A stretch of DNA of 64,000 nucleotides from Terana coerulea (lineage: Eukaryota > Basidiomycota > Agaricomycetes > Polyporales > Phanerochaetaceae): NCBI GenBank assembly GCA_024811115.1, contig JAKOGH010000005.1, forward strand, positions 1,054,001-1,118,000. The letters run 5' to 3'. Each line of letters opens with the position of its first letter. Position 1 is the stretch's first letter. Under the pieces are notes generated by a model that worked only from the letters and a program-made list of their open reading frames with translations, made no database searches and was not told the origin of the DNA. A program made the translations under genes and the position numbers. This document shows, one piece after another, positions 49,101 to 61,623 of this stretch.

Positions 49101-51469
49101 AGGAAGAAGACGATGTAATTGTCACGAGCTGGGCTGATGTTGATGTTGATATATGAGCGTTATTGAGTGCCTTGGGACAGTGGTAATACAAGGAACCCCG
49201 CCGTCGCCGCTGCTAATAGGACATCGATATCCCGACATTTCCACCGCTCTCACCTCGGACGCGACGAGACACCTGCGCTTCCCTCCTTCCACGTCTTCCC
49301 ATGACGACCCTCGCCCAACCCTCCGCGCCGCCTCTTCCTCGTCTGTCGTGTCGTTTCAATTTCGTGTCCTTCCTGCCTTCCTCCAAGCGTTGTGATCGCG
49401 TGCGCCTGACTCGCCGCCACTGGCAGGCTTGTTGGGTAATTGCTGAGTGCCCGCGGACGGTACGCGACGCCGATGCGGGATCGTACGCGATATATACCGA
49501 CGCCAGAGACGCGGGCCGCGGAGGGTGGCGCGGTCGCGCGGGCTGGTACGTAGAAGGTCTGAGATAGAGGCCCCTGGGGCGCCGCCGGGCGCGTCGGACG
49601 TCCTCGCGCGTCGGGATCCCGCCGACAGCATCTGCCACTTCTTTGAGCGTCGCGCGGTGCGAACGCGCAGACGGCGAGATAGAGCTGGTACGTGCGATGC
49701 GCGTCGTGCGGGATTCCCCACCGCTGCTTCCATCCGCTGCTCACCTGATTCTCCGTGAAGCCATCCTGCGTGTTCGGACATATAGCCCCAGGACGCTTCC
49801 CTCCCCTTGTGTCCTGCATCCGCCTTCCACAGCGGTAGGCCCTGGGCTGCGACGAGTGTACATACGTATATGTATCACAAGCCAACCGAACCCGCCCCCA
49901 GCGGCAGTACAGTAAGCAGCAGCCTGGCGACCCGACTGCAGGGAGGATGTGGAGCATCACTGGACAGCCTAAAGTGCCTGCGCTTCTATCGCGGTGTGTG
50001 ATGCACGAGAGAATCAAGGGGTGCGTGCACACACAACCCGATACCGATACGCCACGCCGGCGGGAGGGCCCGCATCGTGCATCACGAACCCTCTGCGCTA
50101 GGCTACCTTGGAACACGTATCTGTTGCGTATATGAGCAACCAGTCGCCCGCTTATGCATGCATGCAACGTACATGTACAACCACTCACCGAAAAAGTGTT
50201 ATCTTCGTGCTCGGCGCTGGGAGAGGCTTCTGCAGCATAGGTCAGCCCCCGCAGCGTACACTGTACCGCACAGGTACAAGGTTCGAGGAGGCGCGCGGGA
50301 GAAGGACCCTCGTAGTTGGGATCGCCCGCAAGCAGGCTGCGCACCGATGCGCTAAATGAAAGAAGGCCCGTCGACGTCGCTGGGACGCGGCGTCCAGCGG
50401 AGGGGGCGGCGCTGATCCTTGGACACGGGCGCGGGAACAACAAGGCTATAGACGGAAAGCGGATGGCGGCGGATGGAGGCGGCGGCGGCGGCGGTTGGCG
50501 CGCGGTGCGAGATGCGCGGGCCTGCCGCGGGAGAAGACGCGCCACGACGCGCCACGCAGCGGGCAGAACGGACGCGACAGACACGCCACTACGCCTCCCG
50601 ATGCGGCATGTGGCCCGACGCGCGGCGGCGTCCTGCACAGACCGCCGCTGCGACCCGCCCCCGTGCGCACCGCGTCGGTGCCCCGTGGTACCGCGCGTTC
50701 GCACTAGTGACCTCTGCGAGGTGACGTCGCCGCCTGCGACTGAATGATGCCAATCACATACTTGCCAGTTTCCTCCTCTGCCCAGTGCCCTCTCACGAAC
50801 GCTGTGTCGCGTGCACACACTTATATCAGCCTGGTCTGTATCCATATACTTTCAAAGAACATGAAGCCCACCGTGCAACGCCAGCCCTGCACGAGTACTT
50901 ATCATCATGGGACAGCGCATCGGCGCACACCTCTGAAACGCAGGGCCCGGGAGAAGTCGGTGCTGCCTGCGGGGTCTGAGTCCGCCGTATTCTGCGTCGG
51001 CACAATGGAAAGCGCATGGACGAGCTTCGCACCTGCAGGCACGCTCGCCCAGGACGTCGCACGCTGCTCCACTACGCCTACGGATTGGGCGTGTGTGGCG
51101 GTGGTCGCGTAGCAAGGACCGATGGCTGATTCGCAACCCAAAAGGCGTACACACTGCCTGGCGTTTTGGGTTCCGTGCAGACCCAAATGCATCGGAAGGC
51201 TCCGGGCAAAAAATAGGGATGTATTCCTGTGTCGACCTATCGCATCTGAGTTACAGTACCTACCCTCTCGCGCCCATCCCCCTAGAAAACTGCAGCAACT
51301 GCTTCTGGTACTCCGTCTGCGCCACCGAGCTTTGCAGGACACGACGCTCGCGCGCACGTTTTCCGAGAAAGTAGGCACGAAACAGTAGAAACATCCGGCG
51401 GAGTAGTGCTCGTGCACGTGGCCGGAGAGCCCTCGTCCCAAACGAACGCAGATCGCTACGCCTAATCCA
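43117..51469. other. GC-rich, gene-poor block
   Basis: About 8 kb, clearly richer in G+C and CpG than the flanks, with long stop-free frames on both strands (for example 47240-48937 plus, 49250-50845 minus, 44049-44693 minus). Their translations are Arg/Ala/Pro-rich, overlap one another and show no domain, so I regard them as by-products of base composition. AT-rich TATA-like spots occur at about 44398-44412 and 47701-47708. Confidence 0.55.
47802..48117 (+). CDS. Possible small hypothetical gene exon
   Basis: Inside the GC-rich block, a TATATAA-containing site at 47701-47708 lies about 100 bases before an ATG at 47802. The ORF reads MSSQVLPSPSLTMPTAPPF, then ERLLSPAAAPATKTTQEMWI and DGDEFGVRRNGALLGAQQAQ, up to a GTGTGT donor-like site after 48117. 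The text is less arginine-biased than the neighbouring frames, but I cannot identify it or find the next exon. Confidence 0.3.
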
Positions 51470-54020
51470 CGAGCCGTGTCGGGAAAGCCCCAGCGTGTCG
51501 CGCCGCTCCACCACGCCTCCGAATCCGGTCAGACTGTTTCCATACCGAGCATCGACGTCCGGCAGTTGTGCGAGCCCAGCCCACTTGATGTGTCTGTGCA
51601 GATGCACCGTTGCTGGCGCGGGTCGTCTCCGGTGCTTCTCGCCGCTCCACAACGTCCACGGATATAGGTGAGAACTCTTTCCTACGTCCATGGTGTCAAC
51701 GTCCGTGGTTCGCCGCCTGGCCCGCTGGCGACGCCTGAGCCTCGCCCCACCCGTCGTGGTTCCTGCCCCCGGATTCTACGCTGCTTGGGTCTAGAAAACT
51801 GCAGCTTGGACACGCGTGTGACGTGCTTGAAGGCAGATGCAACCGCGCGGCCTCACAGGGGATGACGATTGCGTGGATGCGACGGATGTCCTGGAGGTGA
51901 CTGCACGGAAACCGGATGATCGGAGTTCCAGCGTGGAATCGTCGGCGCGTCATGCAGGGGTTCCCCCGATCTTCTCGCGTTTTCTTGAACAGAGCAGCGG
52001 GGATCGCGCTGCGGGAATAAGTGAGCATGAGCGCAGAGTGCAGAACGCAGTAGAACGCAGTAGAACGCGGGGACATACCCTACGCGCTGGATACCTGCAC
52101 GTCTGCGACCGCAACACATCTCGAACACACACGCCCACCGCGCACATTCAAAACGCGGGGCGCGCGGCGCGCCCGCAGACACCCCTTGCTCCCCCGCCCG
52201 CTCCAGACAGACTCCAGGCTCCGTCAACGATCGCCCACCACCACGATTGGCCACCTCGCAAACTGCCTGCGCACGCCCAATCGCGTCGCACGCCGCATCT
52301 CGACGCGCCTCGCACCCAATTGGCTGCCTCACCTGGGAGAAGGACGATCACCGATGATGTATGAGGGACTGGTCGTCATCGGACGCGTTCCGCCCGGCGC
52401 ATGCTGAGATTTCTAGCGTAGCGTGCCACGGCCGGTAGCCAGTGCTTCGCGAAAGGAAGCTGCGGAGCGCCGACGACTTCATGTTGGATATATCCACTGA
52501 GATGTCTGTGGCGCGGACATGGGTACGCCGATAATACTTTGCATGTATTGTTGAAGTGGCCCGGACTTCAGTCCGGTTTGGTGAATCGTGAGCGTCGTAT
52601 GAATAGAATATGTTTATGAAGATTAAGCTTTACGCTAAGATATGAACGATATAATATCTAATCAGTGTGATTTCTGGGAGAAGCAGCGCTACACTCGCCT
52701 TGTTGCCGCCAAACGACCTCCGTCACGTCTCGACCGTCGACCACGGCCAGCCAGCCCTCCCACCACAACCCCGGCACCTTCGTCTCCCTATCGCAGGCTG
52801 CCTTCCCGAGCTGCGCGCAGATCGCGGCTGATTCATGACGCTGCCCGTATCGGTGCACGACGATGCGCGCGCGCACCCACAGGCTGTGGTCATGCGCGCA
52901 ACGCCGCGGAGTCTGGGCTGGCGACGCGTGCGCGATAGGCGCGCCCAGAGCGGGAAGCGTGCAGGGAGGCGGCGCGTCATCAGGGGGGGCGTGTGTGCGT
53001 CGAAGCAGGGAGGGGGCACGGCAGGACGCGAGGGGTGTGCGGCCGTGGAAGCGATGATGCAAGGGGTGGCGACGGGGGTGTGGGCGGGGAGCGGGGCCTG
53101 GGCTGCGGCTGCAGGGTCCTCCGGGATCGGGGTGTGTACGTGCGTATGTTGCGCTTCTGGTGGCAGCAAGGAGGCTATAGATCGCCCGGGAGGGAGTTCT
53201 GCGAGCGGGGGACGGTGCGTCATGTTCGAATGGACGGTCGGAGCGTCGTGCGTCGATGGTGTCACGGAGGCTGTAGGGTAGCCTCGTCAGTGTTGACGCG
53301 GACACGCACCGGAGCGATAGGTCCGCCGCTGAACACCGTAGAGATCATTGGCTTCCCGTCAGAGCTACAGGAATGTTATGTCGCAGACATGTTGCGACAC
53401 AGCAATCCCTTAGCACCAGCGGGCGACCAGCTCTCGCCAACGCTGCACGCCCTGCATCGAGTGAGAAACGTCATGGCACAACACATACGAGCACTCACCC
53501 TATCTCCCCTACACCCTCCCAATCTCCTGCCTCCAAGGGTCGACGTCGCTGCACACAGCCTGACGCCGCCGTTGCCCACGTCCAGCCCACTTCAACGCAC
53601 TGCGAGAGAGGGGGCGCACGCCAGCCCCAGCCTCTTCTGACATATGCCCCCGTTCGCATATGTACCCGTCAGAGCGAGACACAGGCCGATGATATCATGG
53701 CGAGACCGCGCTCTGGCCCAGGTACTGTGGAAGATACAAAGCGTGATCACGGCCTGGCAGACGTGGGAGGGCGTGCGCGGGGTAGGTCTGCGATTCTATG
53801 AGGTCATGGTGAGCAGCTGCGACGCAGGGCGTGGGCGGGAGAAGAGGGGCGAGGGAAGTGCGAGACGTCATGGTGATGGCTGAAGGCAAGGGAGGAAGCA
53901 GGCGGCGGGACGGGAGCGCCCTAGGCGCAACAAATTGATGGAGGGCGCATCACTTCGTCGGCGATCATAGAGTATGCGGCGCTTCAGGCTTGCTTTGCTC
54001 AGCCAGTGCCACCATCATGT
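51470..54020 (+). repeat. Segmental duplication, copy C (GC-rich version)
   Basis: Matches copies A and B at several blocks: 51500-51540, 51820-51845, 52330-52370 (near-identical to 56660-56700), 52830-53130, 53520-53570 and 53785-53960. It keeps many CpG sites where A and B have TpG or CpA, so its G+C is higher. The left border is unclear. No coding sequence supported. Confidence 0.68.
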
Positions 54021-54099
54021 CTCTTCAGTGCGTTCAGGATCCAATATCTCTACGTCTGTTGCGTCTGTACCCAATGGCACTTGCTTGAGCTGTATAGCC

Positions 54100-55150
54100 T
54101 ACGAAAGGACCCGGCTCCGATTAGTATGAATACTTGGTAAACTCGTGTTCTACTCAACCAAGACTTGGTGCAAACTTGGTGCGTGCCAGCTTTGCTATGG
54201 CAATCTCAGTGCCGTGCACGAGACTAAACGCTGCACGAGGTCTTTGCATGCACTCATATCTCTGATAATCGACTCGAACAGGAGCCGAGATGGCTCAAGC
54301 TCGAGTTGCAATACATTAGTATAATGTGAGTCACAGCGTCTGGAGTGCACCCTTCTTTGCGGAGATTATGAGGAGCATACGACAAAGTGACACTGTAGGT
54401 TCGCAACCGGAAACGTCTCAAGACCACACTGGCACGGCCTGCTGTCAAGAAGGTTGGTAGGCCGCCTCTCTACCTGCGCTCAATCGCGAACTCCATGCGT
54501 GCGTTCAAACAAACTTCTCCGTAGTTTGATGCATCTGGTGGGCAAGTTCTTGCTGAATAGTCGGACCCTAGATGTTAATGTATCATAGGAAACAGAGTAC
54601 AACAGATAACTGCACAGCCGAGCTTGGATTCTTTTGGATGTTGTGGGGACGACCAAACCTTTATTTCAACCAGATCTATTACTCCGAGGACGAAAGTTCT
54701 TACCTGAGCTGTTGCCCCAACGCACGCTGCCTGGCTACGCATGTCCCGTGTTCGTAGCACTCCCTGATGAGAGCTCACGCGCCATATCGAGGATTTCAAG
54801 CGGTGACTAACCTTGTCCAAGGGCGGGGCGCCGTACAAGGTGCCTGGAGAAGCGTCTCGTTTACGCACCGTGGAGGAAAAGAACCATGCACACGTGAATC
54901 CGCCGTGAGTTTTGCAACATGAAATACACGCATGGATATTGAGCACAGCCGCCGTTCTGCAGCGTATTGCTCCGCGTTGAATAATGCATATCGAGGCGTG
55001 TGCTCTTGCGGCCTTGGTTAGTTTCAGCCATGCCCTCAAATCACAGAAGCATCCGGGCGGAGAATCAGGAAGAAACACAACATTCGCTTTCGATAATTTT
55101 TGTTAGTCGGAGCGCATACCGAACCCGCCGAAGCGTCGGTGCCTTTTGCG
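54100..55150 (+). repeat. Duplicated segment D, copy 1
   Basis: Aligns by eye with 58560-59700: the blocks at 54445-54560, 54780-54905 and 55055-55140 match 58755-58900, 59335-59460 and 59605-59700. It directly follows copy C, as D copy 2 follows copy B. A minus-strand ORF at 54575-55078 shares a short similar stretch (SPGTLYGAPPLDKV) with SPGTLHGAPLLSKV at 59313-59510, but the rest diverges. Confidence 0.72.
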
Positions 55151-55184
55151 AGATGTGGCGGGCAGCCGTCTCCCGACCCGTAGA

Positions 55185-55455
55185 CGGACGCTGAGACGCT
55201 GAACGCGCTCAGCCTGGGCATCGCGGGGCATCACATCAGCAACGTCTTCACCGCGCTGCACAGCTTCGAGCGCAAGTGGGACGCGTGAGACTTGAGCTCG
55301 CCGTACCTGCGTTCTGCAGCGGCGAAGCAGATCCTCACGTACGACGACCCGTGGAGCGTTGAGACGAAGGCCATATTTGCGCGGTATCAAGGGTTGTTGG
55401 GACACGGATGCGTGGGACCTGACTGACGATGTTCGCCGCGGGGCTAGGGTTGTAG
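55185..55455 (+). pseudogene. Dead fragment of the GH18 chitinase C-terminus
   Basis: The plus strand encodes a recognisable copy of the last ~95 residues of the chitinase at 40781-43116: GIAGHHISNVFTALHSFERKWDA corresponds to SIAGHQISNVFTALRGFERRWDA (only short stretches are compared here), followed by YLRSAAAKQILTYDDP. It is broken by an in-frame TGA at 55286-55288, where the chitinase has TGC, and by a deletion of about 25 bases after YQGLLG that shifts the frame before DAWDLTD. The catalytic domain is absent. It sits at the start of copy B, exactly where the intact chitinase end sits in copy A, so it arose with the segmental duplication. Confidence 0.87.
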
Positions 55456-58330
55456 CATTCACTCTGTGTTCACAGGGCTTGTTTTTCCACTAGCTATGCC
55501 TTTTATATTGTTTCGGTGAACGGCTATTTGTTGTGATTCGCAAATCATGCACATTGCGGTCGCTCGCACACGCGCGAAGCGTATGGAGGATGAGCAGAGG
55601 CGCCATTCAGTAAAAGAGAAGAACGGGCGTTTCTCCCACGCGGTACAACTCATGGACTTCACCTTTGTGGCGCTGCTGTCTGGCAGGTCAACCCGGCAGC
55701 CAGTACGGAAGCGTACATGAGCATTCTAGGAGCTGGACAAGGACCCTAGAAATTAAACAGCTCATCCCTGTGTCGCGCATCGCCTATCCAACAAGGGTTG
55801 ATGAACGTTCGACTTCAAGATTCTCAGTCTCGAGCTTCGCCGCCTTACCCGGGTCCGCGGGTTCATTGGCTTCCACCTACACGACTCGAGTTCTGGACTT
55901 CAGGTTGCTGGCAAGTTCGAGGCCTAACCCCATATATGAATGGATCCATTCTCATCTGTTCAGTCAGCTCGCTCACCATCTTCTTCCATGATTCCTGAAC
56001 GTGTTGGCAACGCGGACGCGCTTCTTCCTGCATTCTATGCATCTCACATCCAGCGACGCACCCTGTTACCCCGATGGCCGGAAATGAACAGGTGCGCGCG
56101 ATCTGGGCCTAAGACGATGCTTTGCGTGGCTCCACAACGCCTCTGCATACGAGTTAAGCTGCGTCTGCGCGCGCAGACGGGGAAGTGCGGCGTACCTGGC
56201 GTTCCGCTTTCTCGCCCATCACACCACACCGACGGCCTCGACCCCTCATGCGAAGCTGTTGCCGCCCACCGATTATGCGCCAGATCTTCGCAGCTTAACG
56301 GGCACTTCTTGGACGCTCTTGGGTGTTTCCATCAAAGTCTATGGTACGGTCCTAGCCGATCCGCTACGCCTACGCTGCAGCGCGGAGAAAAGCATTCCAT
56401 GCTTGAAGGCAGATGGACCGAGAGTCTGGAACTTAGCTGCGTGGCTGACATCGTGCAAGAGTTATTTTCGTCGTTTTGGCCTTGATCAGAACGACAGCTG
56501 AAATGAATGACCTATCGTTAGTAAGAGATAGGCTGTGGATGCACAGAGGCACAGTAGTACTCACTTCACGGCACCAACAGCGAACACATGCCGTTGAAGA
56601 TAAAGATCTCGACCTCGACGGCCGTTCGTGCACTATCTCGTAGTTAATTGGTTACCAGGTCGGGAGAAGGACGATCACCGATGATGTATGAGGGACTCGC
56701 GGCCATCGGAAGCGTTATGTGCGCGCAGAGAGATTTCTGGCTTGACATGTTGCAGCCAGCCGGGAGAACCTCGCGAAGCTATAGGACGCCACAATAGACA
56801 GACGCGAAGCTGGGTACAATGAATATATCGAGTAGGATGAGTGGATAATTCATGCAGCCTGGACCTCGGTGCGTGCTACGTTGCAAACAAAGTGCACGAA
56901 GGTTGTCTAGTCATGTATGCGCTGGAGGTTGAGGAATTGTGTGGAGAATAAAATCAGACAATTAACGACTTACTTGGACGCCAGCCAATGGCCTCCACAT
57001 GACCTTCGCCACAAACCCTGCCGAGACAACCCGCCTCATTGCTACAGTCTCTCCCAGTTTCTCATCCCCGTCTCCTGTCCCATTGATTGCCTTCCCAGGT
57101 CGTGCGATGATCGATGCTGATACATGATGATTCCCGTATAAGTGGGCGACGATGAGCGTGCATACTCACGAAAGGTCATGAGAGCAGAACGTGCGCGAGG
57201 TGACCAAGCGAGGTCTGGGCTGCGCGTATCGTCGAGGATGGGTGAAATAGACCGTTCCAGAGTCAAGAAGAATTCAGGGAAGCCGTACCCGTCATCAAGG
57301 GGGTCTTCGAACCACGATGCAGCACGTCAGAGGGCGATGAGGGGCGGACGACCGTGGAAGCAATGATGCAAAGGGGGCGAAGAGAGGATATGGTGAGCGG
57401 ACGAGGCCTTGTCTGTAGAGCTCAGGGTTCTCCGGGAACGGAACGCTGTGTAGCCTACACCGGCTCTCCCGTCGTCCAACGTGGGTAGTAAGGGAGATAG
57501 GGCGTTTTAGGGGTTTCAATGCCTGAATCTAAGGTTGAGAGGGAATGTCGGTTGGGGCCTGGCTTCTTCGACGGGGGTGATACTGACGACAATGTAGGTA
57601 CGTATCTGAATGGGATTCTGCGCCACGTTGTCTGTCTTATGCACAGAGTAACTTGACAGAGCTTTAAGACTGCCGAGTCATACACTACGTGATGTAGCAG
57701 CCTCGACGCACAGACAAGCACAAGCGACTCAAAGTCGTCAGGCTATTGCACACCATTACGCAGTCAGCGACGTTATCGAATACATTACGGCCTTGATACT
57801 CACCAGCGCCCCGATTCCCAAGCAGTAACCTCTCAATCTCCCTTAACTAACATTCTCCAAGGGTCGATGTCGCTGAGACACCGCATGACGCCGCTTTGCA
57901 TGTCGCTCTACAAGTGCGCTGCGAGAGAGGGAAAGAAAGTCTGTGAGAGTCAGGGTGGTTTGACAACAGGCTCAGCCATATACATACCTACGAAGTTTGA
58001 CAGTTATGTCATGATATCATCGCCCAAGTTCGTTCTAGCCCTGCGGATGAATAACAGTTTGGACGGACGTGGGAGGTCGGACGCGGGTTAGGCCAGCTCT
58101 GAGTGGCTGGTGTGCCGTTCGCAGGAATGGATTGGGTGGCTGCGATTCTATGAGGTCATGCTGATCTGAGTTGCGACGCAAGGCTTTGCGGGAGAAGTTG
58201 GGGAGAAGGAGGAGACGTCATGGTCGAGCGCGGAGGACGCCTTGAAGCGCATCAATTGATGGGAGCGCATCATTGCATCAGCGATCACAGGACGGGGGGT
58301 TACAGCGCTTCAAGTTCAGCTCGTCTTACC
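55456..58330 (+). repeat. Segmental duplication, copy B
   Basis: Continues from the chitinase fragment and aligns with copy A (37868-40780, reverse orientation) through its full length and with copy C in part. Good landmarks: 55840-55880, 56080-56180, 56660-56720, 57040-57180, 57280-57440, 57640-57660, 57985-58030 and 58130-58270. No intact gene inside. Confidence 0.78.
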
Positions 58331-58559
58331 GCCACAATGTTATCCCCTCAGTCATCTGAGCAAAGTGCGTTTCCTACGTACGTTGCCTTTACGACAAATG
58401 CTCGTGAGTTTAACAGCTCGCAAGAGATCACTCGGCGTGAATCATGAATGTTTGGTCAGACTAGTCCACGAGACCCAACTGGTGCGTATTCTACCGTCGC
58501 TAGGAATACTTCGGTCTCGTATTTGGATTATTGACCCGAAGGCTAGGACAACTATAGCC

Positions 58560-59760
58560 GTACATGGTACGATCGGAGCGAAGGGACCAGAGGCGGAGCG
58601 AACTGAAAGTGCAACGCGCTGTCACGCTGTAAGTCATGATCACGGTATGTGCATCGCGTTCTTCTTTGAGGGGACATGAGAAACATAACAGCAGGTTCTC
58701 ATCGTAGATTCTCAACAGTTTTCTCAAGACTAGTGTGCGCACAAGAGCTACCATCGAGAAGGTCGGCAGACGACCTCTCTAGCTGCGCTCAATGGCGAAT
58801 CCATTCATGCGTCTTTGGAAAAGCTCCCTAGTAGTCCCTATCCTTCCAGCCATCTCGTGGGTAAGTTTCCAATACAACGTCGGACCCTGCCAGTGGATAC
58901 TGATGCATCACAGAATTTAGGCGACAGCAAACACCCGATTGCTGTGACTGGGGTCAAACGTTGTCTGCAATAGATTCATTGCACTGGAAGCTGAAGTCTC
59001 AGAGGCGTCCCACACAATATATCCTTACTACCACGCATTGCACGATACGCATCCGCAGCGGCCCCCAGTTCTGCCGTAAAGAGATGTCTGCTGCTCGTTT
59101 GCTGTCCAGTGACAGTATACTGCTATATCTAGAATACCACAGCCGCAGCTGGGTAAGCCTGAAGGGTGAAATATCTGGCGCGGCGGGGGTATGCGGCAGA
59201 GACAATTACTCTGTGCCTTTCGAAGAACAACAACGAACTCATGCAACAGGCGTTTTTCTCGCTCAATTCCAGTGTCAGACATTGGCTATTCCATGCCCCG
59301 TGTGCGTGCCATTCAGTGGCGGGAGCGCACATGCCATATCGGGTATTGCGGGCGGCGATTAACCTTGCTCAAGAGCGGGGCGCCGTGCAAGGTGCCTGGG
59401 GAAGTGCTTCCTTCACGCGCCGAAGAAGAGAATCCCCAACACGTGAACCGCCCGTGAGTTCTGCCTTCTGGATCATGCGCGTGAATATCAAATGAGCTTT
59501 GAACGTACATCCACAGCTCAGCAGCGTTCTTCGCTGAAACTCAAGGTGCATCTTCTTGCAGCCTCAGCAAGTGAAGCCATACACTCGGAGCCAAGAAGGC
59601 CCCGGGCGGAGAATCAGGAAGAAACATATTTAACTTCGATAATTTTCGTTACTCGGAGCGCGTACCGGACTGCCCGAAGCGTCGGTGCCTATCGAGAAAT
59701 ATGGCGGGCGATTCAATGCAGAACCGCACCCGCCCCTGTAAGTGCAAGCTTCATCGGTAC
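58560..59760 (+). repeat. Duplicated segment D, copy 2
   Basis: Second copy of 54100-55150, following copy B. The unit [element + D] therefore occurs twice in tandem between about 51.5 and 59.8 kb. Confidence 0.72.
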
Positions 59761-61623
59761 CGTGCCGTAACACCCACAAACTCAGCTAGCAGTGTACGTA
59801 CGGCTTCGCTCGTTCTGACTCACAGACTAAGCTCGAAATAGGGATTCCACGCCAGCGTGGCAGCACAGCCTGTTCCGGAACCGTCTTGCGCCCCTGCACC
59901 GTTTGTGGGTACCATGCCGTGAAGCTCGCGAGCGGGGCTACAAACATCCTCTAGAGCAGCGGAGAGAGACCCAGGCGTGCACGGGTAAGTTCCGGAGTTT
60001 CTTTGTCTATTCGGGTGAGAGAGCTCACTGTACTGCGAAGCTCTAGCGTTCCAGCGTCCTGTGCCGACATACCCAGTTATATCTTGGCCCTGGAACGGTA
60101 CACAGCTCGCAGCATATGCTCTCGTTTACAGCGCACGAGCCTTTCCTGACAGTCTGTGGGCTGCCGCGCCGTTCAGCCGATTTTGTTAATGACCATGCTA
60201 TTAAAATATCCTCATGGCGATTGACATCCGCATCGTCGCAGCCGATTGGAACGGCGATATCCAAGGCTAGGGGAGGAGGCATTAATGGTAGATGTGTCTG
60301 GGGGTCACAACTGCCGGCAAGCTGGGTCTTGCGTATGTACCTTCGTGCGACGTTGACCCGCCTCACATGTAATATCTTGGTAGTGCTTTACTCGGCTTCT
60401 CGGAGATTTGGCGCTGTCCGGCGCTGCTCTGGAGCAAGGTTGCGAGTATAGATGCATCCGTACAAACCAGCACAGTCGTATCAGCAGGCAAGCGGCCTCC
60501 TGACGTGTACGTCCACGGCTCATTCACCGTGTAACCTAACTCTAACTTAGCACGTCGCAGTCGGCCGGTGGTAACCCCAAAATTCTATCATTAGATCCGA
60601 GCTACCGCACCTATGGCACTGGGAGACTACGTGCGGCCTGAGCTTCATGCGTGAGTGCTCATCCCGGCGCATTCTCGCTCACATATGCACCTGCAGGACG
60701 TAATGCCCTTCGACGGAAAGTGAATCCTTTCGACTTCTCGCCTTGAGACCCTTACAAGGTCATACGAAGATGGTCAATCTCGCGATGCGGTCATTTCTGC
60801 GCGATATCAAGTGGAACGTCTCCTGCGAACCTGTGACGATGCTGGCGACATTCTATACCGCGCGTAATGCCCAAGGATGTCCATAGCTTGCGACACCTCC
60901 GCTGGTAACAATGTCTCGTATTGTCGAATCCGATCCCCCTACTTTCTCCGTACGACTCAGGACTGACGATCATTGACAGCTCACTGGGAAAGTCTACCCT
61001 GTGTCTAGTGCATCATCATGTCGCGTCTACGAGCTAATCTTACACTGATCAGCGGCATGGGTGCTCTAATGCATCGGGACTTACTTGCCTCTAGGTTCGG
61101 GCTCCGACTCTCATGATAGACTTCAGTAAGAAGTCCAGTTACGTGTATCTCGCTTTCTTCGGCACGAGCTCCTGAGGGTATGTGATTTTGACTAACTATC
61201 TATATTCTTGGCTCGCACGGATGTGATATACGTATTTTCTGACATCGGCACGCGCTTCTATGAGTGTTTTGCGGATGGCAGATTACAGTATCTCTTGAGT
61301 TTGCGAGGTTCAAGATGGCCCGGATGAAAGTGAGTCCATGCTCGTTGAATGTTGTCGTTATCTCAGCCGACTTCTCCCAGACAAAGAAAAATGGTTGAAT
61401 TACGTCTATATTTTTCTTGGAGCTATAGAGATGTTACTGGTTGAATACAAGCGGTAGTACTCACTGGAGAAGGCCGAAGCACCATCCGTTTTTGGCTAGA
61501 CCAACCACGTGCTCGGCCTTGTGGCGTTTCTTAATAAGCGCCTAAACTTTCACTTGAGTGTCGGATTTACAGAACAGCTCACGATATCATTGAAAACACA
61601 AAATACACGTCATTAAAATGCGA
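59761..61623. other. Intergenic, nothing recognised
   Basis: 1.9 kb between duplicated segment D and the stop of F-box gene 3. No ORF with a recognisable motif and no tRNA-like pair of A and B boxes that I could confirm. Confidence 0.5.

Noticed and set aside
49250..50845. Long minus-strand ORF of 531 codons
   Set aside because: Arg/Ala/Ser-rich text without domains, in a GC-rich stretch where several frames on both strands are open; explained by composition.
52658..53305. Minus-strand ORF in copy C
   Set aside because: It lies inside the segmental duplication, and the aligned copies A and B do not keep the frame.
57290..57315. tRNA B-box-like sequence
   Set aside because: No matching A box, and no cloverleaf could be drawn.
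37868..59760. The duplicated segments as a transposon family
   Set aside because: No transposase, reverse transcriptase, integrase, long terminal repeats or inverted ends seen, and the duplication includes part of a host gene.
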